Shown: positions 1-5,197 of the stretch, piece after piece
Layout: every line of letters starts with the position of its first letter
How positions within the stretch are numbered: the stretch's first letter is position 1
Origin: an uncultured Blastococcus sp.
GTDB taxonomy: Bacteria; Actinomycetota; Actinomycetes; Mycobacteriales; Antricoccaceae
Reading direction: 5' to 3'
DNA: 6,261 bases
NCBI GenBank assembly: GCA_946221975.1
Contig: CAMIGT010000091.1
Coordinates: 1 to 6,261 of the forward strand
Made by a program: the position numbers and the translations under genes
The notes under the pieces: generated by a model
Seen by the model: the letters and a program-made list of their open reading frames with translations, nothing else
Databases searched by the model: none
What the model was told of the DNA's origin: nothing

Positions 1-636
1 GCCTTCCATGCTCATGCCGGGGATGCTCAGCGCGCCCTCGCCGAGCGACTTCTCCTCGTCGTACAACGCGCTCAGGTCGAAGTCGCTGATCTCACCGCGT
101 CCTTCGCAGCGCTCGCACATGCCGCCCGTGCGCGAGAACGTCGCCTTCTCCGCGCGCGTCTTGTCGCCCTTCTTGACGGTGATCGCACCGGATGCGGTCA
201 CCGAGGCGACGTTGAAGCTGAACGCGCTCGGCGGCCCGATGTGTGGCTCGCCAAGTCGGCTGAAGAGGATGCGCAGCATCGCCATCGCGTCGGTCGCGGT
301 GCCGACGGTGGAGCGCGGGTCGCCGCCCATGCGCTCCTGGTCGACGATGATCGCGGTCGTCAGCCCGCCGAGTACGTCGACGTCCGGGCGGGCCAGCGTC
401 GGCATGAACCCCTGGACGAAGGCACTGTAGGTCTCGTTGATCATCCGCTGCGACTCGGCCGCGATCGTGTCGAAAACCAGCGAGCTCTTACCCGACCCGG
501 AGACTCCGGTGAAGACGGTGAGCCGCCGCTTGGGGATCTCGACACTGACGTCCTTGAGATTGTTCTCCCGGGCGCCCTGCACGCGGATCAGGTCGTGGCT
601 GTCGGCGGCGTTCTGCTGTGCCTTCGTGGTGGCCAT
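1..636 (-). CDS. UvrA-like excinuclease ABC-family ATPase lacking the UvrB-binding domain (N-terminal part, runs off left edge)
   Basis: Read on the minus strand from ATG at 636, this gives 212 residues with no stop before the window edge. The Walker A motif GVSGSGKSS is at residues 44-52, followed by [12 protein letters not shown], the typical UvrA N-terminal ATPase sequence. The FSFN motif is at 139-142 and a zinc-module half-site CERCEGRG at 174-181. Only about 87 residues separate Walker A from FSFN. In canonical UvrA this stretch is roughly 200 residues because it holds the UvrB-binding domain, so this is a UvrA2/DrrC-type paralogue rather than housekeeping UvrA. Known members bind DNA and hydrolyse ATP, and some are linked to resistance against DNA-binding drugs; the substrate here is unknown. 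The 636 start is preceded by AAGGAG (649-654, 12-base gap). An in-frame ATG at 705 has no Shine-Dalgarno sequence, and its extra residues look non-conserved. The gene is divergent from the DUF2332 gene. Confidence 0.93.
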   Translation of the reverse strand, partial: MATTKAQQNAADSHDLIRVQGARENNLKDVSVEIPKRRLTVFTGVSGSGKSSLVFDTIAAESQRMINETYSAFVQGFMPTLARPDVDVLGGLTTAIIVDQERMGGDPRSTVGTATDAMAMLRILFSRLGEPHIGPPSAFSFNVASVTASGAITVKKGDKTRAEKATFSRTGGMCERCEGRGEISDFDLSALYDEEKSLGEGALSIPGMSMEG

Positions 637-716
637 GCGCTGCTCGGTCTCCTTCGTCGCGGGCGGTCCTCGGCTCCGTCGATACGGTAGCGCCGGGCGA
701 GTCATAGGGTGGTCTC
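637..716. promoter_or_regulatory. Divergent intergenic region between the uvrA-like gene and the DUF2332 operon
   Basis: These 80 bases must hold the promoters for both divergent genes. On the plus strand, TAGGGT at 705-710 fits the actinobacterial TANNNT -10 form, and its position predicts a transcript starting at or next to the A of the ATG at 717. On the minus strand, TATGAC (706 down to 701) is a possible but weak -10 that overlaps it. I found no convincing -35 hexamer on either strand and no SOS (LexA) box. The calls are by eye only. Confidence 0.4.
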
Positions 717-1772
717 ATGGGTGGCGTCGAGGACTTCCGCACGCAGGCACAGGCGTGCGCGCGGCTGGGCTCGCCGATGTACGCCGACCTGATCACCCGT
801 CTCGCCGACGATCTTCAGGCCGGCGGTGTGACCGCGACCCTCGTCGCGCCGTACGCCGATGCCCCCGGCCCGGCCGCGATCGCGCTGCGGCTGGTCGGGG
901 GACTGCACCGCCTCGTGCTGGACGGCCAGGTGCCCGAGCTCGCGGAGTACTACCCGAGCGTCGGCGGGCAGTACGACGGCGACGCGGCCTGGTCGCTGGT
1001 CCAGGCGGCGCTGCGCGACCACGTGGATGCGCTCGCGCAGACGATGACCTCGCCGCCGCAGACCAACGAGGTCGGCCGGTCGGCCGCGCTGATGGCCGGC
1101 TTGCTCTCGCTCGGCGAACCCGCCGGTCTGCCGGTGCGGCTGTTCGAGATCGGCGCCGGCGCCGGGCTCAACCTGCTGGTCGACCGCTACCGGTTCGTCG
1201 ACGAAGCCGGCGGCGAGTACGGCGACCCGCAGTCGCCGGTGGTCATCGACCACGCCTGGCCGGCGCGAGCGCTCAGTGCGCGGACGGTGACGGTCACCGA
1301 GCGGCTCGGTTGCGACATTTCCCCGATATCGCTGCGATCCGATGCCGATGAGAACCGGCTGCTGAGCTACGTCTGGCCGGACATGACCGTGCGGTTCGAG
1401 CGCGCGAGAGCCGCCGCCCAGATCGCGCGGGCTGACCCGCCCACCGTGCGTCAGCAGCGCGCCCTCGACTTCGTCAGCGAGCTCACCATCGAGGAGGATG
1501 CGCTGACCGTGCTGTGGCACTCGGTCATGTGGCAGTACGTCGACCCGCCCGAGCGCGACGGCATCCTCGAGCTGGTCGCCGCGCTCAGTGCGCAGTCCAG
1601 CGATTCGTCGCCGCTGCTGCACCTGCGGCTCGAGCCGCGGCGGCGCAAGCCCGGCGGCGAGCACGAGTTCTTGCTCGCGGCGGACCTCTGCCGCGGCGCG
1701 GGCAAGTCGACCATCGTGGCGCACGCCGCGCCACACGGACCACCGGTCGAGTGGGAAGTGGAGTGGGAATGA
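717..1772 (+). CDS. DUF2332 family protein
   Basis: A 351-residue soluble protein with no signal peptide or membrane segments. It carries the landmarks I associate with DUF2332 (Pfam PF10094): an N-terminal [19 protein letters not shown] stretch, [15 protein letters not shown] near residues 55-70, [11 protein letters not shown] at 113-123, [11 protein letters not shown] at 143-153 followed by DRY, and a C-terminal HGPPVEWE segment. The length is normal for the family, whose biochemical function is not established. The E-I-G-A-G-A-G segment resembles the glycine-rich motif I of Rossmann-fold methyltransferases, which is only a hint. The start at ATG 717 has a poor Shine-Dalgarno match (AGGGTGG, 4-base gap) but sits 6 bases after a TAGGGT -10-like box. 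The stop overlaps the next start as ATGA (1769-1772), which suggests translational coupling to the CoA-transferase. Confidence 0.9.
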   Translation: MGGVEDFRTQAQACARLGSPMYADLITRLADDLQAGGVTATLVAPYADAPGPAAIALRLVGGLHRLVLDGQVPELAEYYPSVGGQYDGDAAWSLVQAALRDHVDALAQTMTSPPQTNEVGRSAALMAGLLSLGEPAGLPVRLFEIGAGAGLNLLVDRYRFVDEAGGEYGDPQSPVVIDHAWPARALSARTVTVTERLGCDISPISLRSDADENRLLSYVWPDMTVRFERARAAAQIARADPPTVRQQRALDFVSELTIEEDALTVLWHSVMWQYVDPPERDGILELVAALSAQSSDSSPLLHLRLEPRRRKPGGEHEFLLAADLCRGAGKSTIVAHAAPHGPPVEWEVEWE

Positions 1773-2974
1773 ACCAAGCTGTGCAGCTGCCTCTTGAGGG
1801 CGTGACCGTCGTCGCGATCGAACAGGCGGTGGCCGCTCCGTTCTGCACGCGCCAGCTCGCCGACCTGGGCGCGCGGGTGATCAAAATCGAGCGGCCCGGG
1901 CCGGGCGACTTCGCGCGCGACTACGACCAGGTCGCCGAGGGCCAGTCGTCGCACTTCGTGTGGCTGAACCGCTCCAAGGAGTCGGTCGCGCTGGACCTGA
2001 AGTCCGAGGCGGGACGCACAGCCCTCGGCCGACTGATCGAGACCGCGGACGTCTTTGTGCAGAACCTCGCGCCCGGCGCTGCCGAACGGCTCGGCGTGGA
2101 TGCCGCGACCCTGCGCGCCGAGCGTCCCGAGCTGATCCACGTCTCGATCTCCGGCTACGGCCCGGGCGGTCCCTATTCGGCCAAGCGCGCCTACGACCTG
2201 CTGGTGCAGTGCGAGGCCGGGCTGCTGTCGGTGACCGGTACGCCGCAGGAGATGGTCAAGGCCGGTTTCAGCGCGGCCGACGTCGCGGCCGGGATGTATG
2301 CCTACTCCAATGTGCTCGCCGCGATCATCCGTCGCGACCGGCAGGGCGTCGGCGCGAGCATCGAGGTCTCGATGCTGGAGGCGCTCGTGGAGTGGATGGG
2401 CTTTCCGATGTACTTCGCGCACTACTCGGGGGCCGCGCCGGCGCGCACCGGCGCGGAGCATCCGGCCATCGCGCCGTACGGTCCCTTCCGCGCGGGCGAC
2501 GGCGCCCGCGTGTTCCTCGGGATCCAGAACGACCGCGAGTGGGTGCGGTTTGCCGCCGACGTACTGCGCCGGCCCGAGCTCGGCACGGACCCGCGGTTTG
2601 CCACCAACCTCGCGCGGGTCGGCAACAAGCCAGCGCTGAAGGTCGAGATCGAGGGCGTGTTTGCCCGGCTGGACGCCGACGAGATCATCGAGCGGCTGGA
2701 GGCCGCCGGGATCGCGAACGCACGGCTGCGGACGATGGACGAGGTCGTCAGCCACCCGCAGCTGCAGGCGCGTGACCGGTGGCGGGAGGTCGGCTCACCT
2801 GGCGGGCCGCTCATCGCGCTGCGTCCGCCGGCAGGGCTCGACGGCCCCGAGGCTCCGATGGCGGATATTCCCGCGGTGGGCCAGCACACCGACGCCATCC
2901 TCGCCGAGCTCGGCCTCGATCCCGCTGCCGACCCGCTCGGCGTCCCACCAGGAGTGCACGATGCGCGAGAGTGA
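1769..2974 (+). CDS. CaiB/BaiF family (family III) CoA-transferase
   Basis: A 401-residue cytoplasmic enzyme of the family that moves CoA between an acyl-CoA and a free carboxylic acid; relatives include formyl-CoA transferase, CaiB and alpha-methylacyl-CoA racemase. Visible landmarks are PLEGVTVVAIEQ near the N-terminus, VIKIERPGPGD at 37-47, LNRSKESVALDLK at 66-78 and SGYGPGGPYSAKRAYD at 128-143. Asp171, in SAADVAAGMYA, lies where the catalytic aspartate that forms the acyl anhydride is found (Asp169 in formyl-CoA transferase). The length is normal. The substrate cannot be read from sequence. The frame stays open upstream, but ATG 1769 fits the start of the fold, has GGAG at 1760-1763 (5-base gap) and overlaps the DUF2332 stop by 4 bases. 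The 3' end overlaps the next gene by 14 bases. Confidence 0.95.
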   Translation: MNQAVQLPLEGVTVVAIEQAVAAPFCTRQLADLGARVIKIERPGPGDFARDYDQVAEGQSSHFVWLNRSKESVALDLKSEAGRTALGRLIETADVFVQNLAPGAAERLGVDAATLRAERPELIHVSISGYGPGGPYSAKRAYDLLVQCEAGLLSVTGTPQEMVKAGFSAADVAAGMYAYSNVLAAIIRRDRQGVGASIEVSMLEALVEWMGFPMYFAHYSGAAPARTGAEHPAIAPYGPFRAGDGARVFLGIQNDREWVRFAADVLRRPELGTDPRFATNLARVGNKPALKVEIEGVFARLDADEIIERLEAAGIANARLRTMDEVVSHPQLQARDRWREVGSPGGPLIALRPPAGLDGPEAPMADIPAVGQHTDAILAELGLDPAADPLGVPPGVHDARE

Positions 2975-3590
2975 GTTTCCGGAGTTCGTCGAGTTCTTCG
3001 ATGGGCGCTACACGATGTTCGGCGACAAGATCGAGGTGCCGGCAGAGCGCTACGAGCAGTTCGCCGCCTTTCCCTCGACATTGCTGCAGATGTGGCGACA
3101 CTACGGTTTCTCGGGCTTCAACGACGGCAAGGTGTGGTTCTGCGATCCGGTGGCGTGGGCGCCGGTGGTCGAGGCCTGGATGAGTGACCGGAACCTCGCG
3201 ATGGGCACGGATCGCTGGCACGCGATCTACCGCAGTGCCTTCGGCACGCTGCAGCTGTGGGGCGAGCGGACAGGACCGAGCGTCATGATCAATCCCACGG
3301 TCGGCGCGCTCTATCCCTTCGACAGCTCGGACGACATGGAATCTGAGGAGCGGCGCGGGTATGCGATGGACTCGGTGTTCATGTCCATGACGGAGGGAGT
3401 CCTCGACGCCTTCGACGAGCAGGACCGCCCGCTGTTCGACCGGGCGCTCACCCGCGTGGGCCCGGTGTCGGCGCAGACGATGTATACCTTCGCGCCGGTG
3501 ACCCAGCTCGGCGGTGACCGCTCGATCGAGACGGTGGTGAGCGAGGAGGCGATCCCGCACATGCTGCTGCTCGCGGGTCTCTCGGGCTGA
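2961..3590 (+). CDS. GAD-like and DUF1851 (T6SS immunity Tdi1-like) domain protein
   Basis: A 209-residue acidic cytoplasmic protein. Residues about 12-75 match the GAD-like domain: MFGDKIEVPAERYEQF, then LLQMWRHYGFSGFNDGKVWF, then DPVAWAPVVEAWM. Residues about 87-120 match DUF1851, also called the Tdi1 immunity domain: AIYRSAFGTLQLWGE (89-102) then SVMINPTVGALYPF. In Agrobacterium, Tdi1 neutralises the type VI DNase effector Tde1; many homologues sit beside no toxin and have no known role. No toxin gene is visible here. AGGAG at 2950-2954, 6 bases before ATG 2961, is a good ribosome binding site lying inside the CoA-transferase gene, and the 14-base overlap supports coupling. Family assignment is from remembered motif patterns. 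An immunity role is inference only; it could be a stand-alone adapter or regulator. Confidence 0.85.
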   Translation: MRESEFPEFVEFFDGRYTMFGDKIEVPAERYEQFAAFPSTLLQMWRHYGFSGFNDGKVWFCDPVAWAPVVEAWMSDRNLAMGTDRWHAIYRSAFGTLQLWGERTGPSVMINPTVGALYPFDSSDDMESEERRGYAMDSVFMSMTEGVLDAFDEQDRPLFDRALTRVGPVSAQTMYTFAPVTQLGGDRSIETVVSEEAIPHMLLLAGLSG

Positions 3591-3714
3591 CGCTCGCGGG
3601 TCAACTGTGTGACGGGATGCCTCGTCTGCACGTCGCGAGGCCCTGGCGAGTTTGCGACATACCTTGGCAGTTTATCGGAAGCCAGACTGCGCTGCCTGGG
3701 ATCAGGATCGAGCC
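3591..3714 (+). promoter_or_regulatory. Spacer upstream of the MFS gene, with a weak hairpin and an imperfect direct repeat
   Basis: GCCTCG (3619-3624) can pair with CGAGGC (3636-3641), a six-base stem with an 11-base loop that could end the upstream operon; there is no T tract. It is followed by two copies of a TGGC(G)AGTTT element (3644-3653 and 3665-3673), with the AGTTT parts exactly 20 bases apart, which could be an operator. An 11-base direct repeat, GCTCGCGGGTC, also straddles the upstream stop codon (3569-3579 and 3592-3602). I could not find a convincing -35/-10 pair, so the MFS promoter is not placed. Confidence 0.3.
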
Positions 3715-4893
3715 ATGAGCAGGATTGAGCAGACCGGCATCCGCTGGCGCCGCGTGTACGGGCTGGCCGCGACGCACAGCGTCGACGACCTCTACCAAGG
3801 GGCGATCCCGGCGCTGCTGCCGTTCTTCGTCATCGAGCGCGGCTACAGCTACGCCGCCGTCACCGGCATCACGCTGGCCGCGACCTTCCTGTCCTCGCTG
3901 GCACAGCCGGCGTTCGGGCTGATGAGCGACCGCCGCAACATGGCGATGCTCGCGCCCGTCGGCCTGCTGCTTGCCGGGATCGGCGTCGGACTGTCCGGGC
4001 TCGGCGACAGCTACGCGTTCACTTGGCTGATGATCGCGCTGTCCGGGCTGGGCGTCGCGGCGTTCCACCCGGAGGCGAGCCGGGCCGCGCGCGACGCGGG
4101 CTGCGGGGCCGCCCGGACGATGAGCATCTTCGCGCTCGGCGGCAGCGTCGGCTTCGCACTCGCGCCGATCTTCGTCACCCCGGTCATCGGCGCCGGCGGC
4201 CTCGCCGCGACTCCGTACCTCGCGATCCCGGCGGTGCTCGTCGGGCTGTTGTTCATCGGCGTACTGCGCGGAGATCGGCGTACTGCGCGGGCGCCGAAGC
4301 AGATCGTCGCCGACCGGCCGGATGACTGGCGCTCCTTCGGCTGGCTGACCGCCGTCGTGATCGCCCGCTCGATCGCATTCTTCACCGTCTCCTCGCTCAT
4401 CGCGCTCTACTTCACCGGCCCGCTCGGCGGCAGCCGGCTGAGCGGTACGACGGCCCTCACCGCCTTCCTGGTGATCGGCGCGCTCGGGACACTCGCCGGC
4501 GGCTTCATCGCCGACCGCATCGGCCGGGTCGCGACGTCGCGGATCGGCTTCGCCACGGCGATCCCCGGTCTTGCCGTGCTGCTGGTGGCGTCGTCGCCGG
4601 CAGTGGCGTACGTCGGGGTCGTGTTGCTCGCGCTCGGGCTGTACCTGCCGTTCAGTGTGATGGTCTCGATGGGTCAGGAGTACCTGCCCAACCGGGTGGG
4701 GACCGCCAGCGGCGTCACCCTGGGGCTCGCGGTGAGCGTGGGCGGGATCTGCGCGCCGGTGTTCGGCGTACTTGCCGACCACGCCGGCCTGACGACCTCG
4801 TTCGCGGTACTGGCGATCTTCCCGGTGCTGGCGCTGGCGATCACCACCCGGCTACGCGACGTGCACCCGGTCGGTCCGGCGCGCCAAACTTGA
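3715..4893 (+). CDS. MFS transporter, fosmidomycin-resistance (Fsr)-like
   Basis: A 392-residue, very hydrophobic inner-membrane protein consistent with 12 transmembrane helices in two halves, joined by a charged cytoplasmic loop at about 185-207. Fsr-type landmarks are HSVDDLYQG at 21-29, the conserved FHPEASR at 117-123, and QEYLPNRVGTASGVTLGL from 321. MFS motif A appears twice, as GLMSDRRN (68-75) after TM2 and GGFIADRIGR (262-271) in the second half. The family exports small molecules by proton antiport; E. coli Fsr gives fosmidomycin resistance, but the substrate here is unknown. ATG 3715 is chosen because AGGA at 3704-3707 lies 7 bases upstream. An in-frame TTG at 3652 would add 21 polar, unconserved residues with no ribosome binding site. 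The gene is 124 bases after the previous one and probably transcribed separately. Confidence 0.93.
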   Translation: MSRIEQTGIRWRRVYGLAATHSVDDLYQGAIPALLPFFVIERGYSYAAVTGITLAATFLSSLAQPAFGLMSDRRNMAMLAPVGLLLAGIGVGLSGLGDSYAFTWLMIALSGLGVAAFHPEASRAARDAGCGAARTMSIFALGGSVGFALAPIFVTPVIGAGGLAATPYLAIPAVLVGLLFIGVLRGDRRTARAPKQIVADRPDDWRSFGWLTAVVIARSIAFFTVSSLIALYFTGPLGGSRLSGTTALTAFLVIGALGTLAGGFIADRIGRVATSRIGFATAIPGLAVLLVASSPAVAYVGVVLLALGLYLPFSVMVSMGQEYLPNRVGTASGVTLGLAVSVGGICAPVFGVLADHAGLTTSFAVLAIFPVLALAITTRLRDVHPVGPARQT

Positions 4894-4912
4894 CGTTTGG
4901 GCGGTTTGGGGG
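4884..4912 (+). repeat. Inverted repeat CCAAAC/GTTTGG plus tandem GTTTGGGSG 9-mers
   Basis: CCAAAC at 4884-4889 pairs with GTTTGG at 4895-4900 across a 5-base loop that contains the MFS stop codon. The right arm starts two adjacent 9-mers, GTTTGGGCG and GTTTGGGGG (4895-4903, 4904-4912, 8 of 9 identical), so the left arm could pair with either. AAACTT (4886-4891) is also complementary to AAGTTT (4915-4920). The role is unknown; it may help end MFS transcription. Confidence 0.45.
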
Positions 4913-4950
4913 CAAAGTTTTCTGCGCATGACGCCTCTTGCAGCGCGACT

Positions 4951-4976
4951 CCGCCGCGGCGTACGCCGCAGGGCGG
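4951..4976 (+). terminator. Hairpin with a perfect 14-base palindromic core, possible MFS terminator
   Basis: GCGGCGTACGCCGC at 4956-4969 is a perfect palindrome. It is extended by CCGCC (4951-4955) against GG and CGG on the right, with single-base bulges at 4970 and 4973. As RNA this gives a stable, U-tail-less hairpin 58 bases after the MFS stop, of the kind seen at actinobacterial gene ends. A perfect DNA palindrome could equally be a protein-binding site. Confidence 0.4.
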
Positions 4977-4988
4977 GTGAGACGGGTA

Positions 4989-5016
4989 GGGCCTCAGCGC
5001 TCCGCTGAGTGGGCCC
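4989..5016 (+). terminator. Second hairpin just upstream of the rpoB promoter, probable terminator
   Basis: CTCAGCG (4993-4999) pairs perfectly with CGCTGAG (5003-5009) across a 3-base loop, and GGG (4989-4991) can pair with CCC (5014-5016) outside a small internal loop. There is no T tract. It ends 2 bases before the -35 box of the rpoB promoter, so it would separate MFS transcription from rpoB. Function as a terminator is inferred from position and stem quality. Confidence 0.5.
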
Positions 5017-5017
5017 C

Positions 5018-5046
5018 TAGACAGTTGCGCCAAAGTTCGTTACTAT
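5018..5046 (+). promoter_or_regulatory. Probable housekeeping-sigma promoter of rpoB
   Basis: TAGACA at 5018-5023 matches five of six bases of the TTGACA -35 box, and TACTAT at 5041-5046 keeps the key T, A, A and T of the -10 box. The spacer is exactly 17 bases. Transcription would start near 5052-5055, giving a leader of about 145 bases. The region is AT-rich compared with its surroundings. A dyad, GCGCCAAAG (5027-5035) and CTTTGCGC (5051-5058), brackets the -10 box. Confidence 0.65.
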
Positions 5047-5128
5047 TGTTCTTTGCGCTGCCTCCCTTCTGACATCTCGTTAAACCCGCGTGAGATTTCT
5101 CGTTCCGCTGCATGCGCGAAATCCGTGG

Positions 5129-5182
5129 GGACGCGTCAGGGGCGCCGTGGCGGCGCGGCCATAAAACTGCAGACGCCCGTCC
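5129..5182 (+). promoter_or_regulatory. Predicted folded mRNA leader of rpoB
   Basis: GGACGCGTC (5129-5137) can pair with GACGCCCGTCC (5172-5182), leaving a 2-base bulge on the right arm. The loop encloses an inner hairpin, GCGCC (5142-5146) with GGCGC (5152-5156). The outer stem ends two bases before the GGAAGG ribosome binding site, so it could affect access to it or act as an attenuator. The pairing was worked out by eye, without an energy calculation. Confidence 0.35.
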
Positions 5183-5184
5183 TC

Positions 5185-5190
5185 GGAAGG
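5185..5190 (+). promoter_or_regulatory. rpoB ribosome binding site that fixes the TTG start
   Basis: GGAAGG lies 7 bases before TTG 5198. It is the only strong Shine-Dalgarno match near the beginning of the rpoB frame and supports TTG over the in-frame ATG at 5243, which would remove 15 residues. Confidence 0.8.
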
Positions 5191-5197
5191 ACCCACC

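Larger units (their letters stand above)
4894..5197 (+). other. 304-base non-coding region between the MFS gene and rpoB
   Basis: No supported protein or RNA gene lies here. In order it holds a small inverted repeat at the MFS stop codon, a tandem 9-mer (4895-4912), two G+C-rich hairpins (4951-4976 and 4989-5016), the rpoB promoter (5018-5046), and a leader of about 145 bases ending in a fold next to the rpoB ribosome binding site. Short open frames on both strands have no Shine-Dalgarno sequence and no recognisable protein, and I treat them as chance. Confidence 0.75.

Noticed and set aside
637..716. SOS (LexA) box in front of the uvrA-like gene
   Set aside because: No sequence near the actinobacterial GAAC-N4-GTTC core is present.
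1514..1768. Upstream in-frame extension of the CoA-transferase (85 extra codons)
   Set aside because: It reads an Arg/Ala-rich shadow of the DUF2332 gene. The family fold begins at residue 5-10 of the ATG 1769 start, which also has a ribosome binding site.
702..2755. Long minus-strand open frames opposite the DUF2332 and CoA-transferase genes
   Set aside because: Arg- and Gly-rich antisense products of high-GC sequence; the plus-strand genes have clear family motifs and coupled starts.
3601..4782. Minus-strand open frame of about 393 codons opposite the MFS gene
   Set aside because: Low-complexity Arg/Gly/Ala/Asp-rich product, antisense to a clearly recognisable transporter.
5069..5097. Possible second rpoB promoter, CTGACA at 5069-5074
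   Set aside because: The -35 match is good, but no acceptable -10 box lies 16-18 bases downstream (best are TGAGAT and GAGATT).
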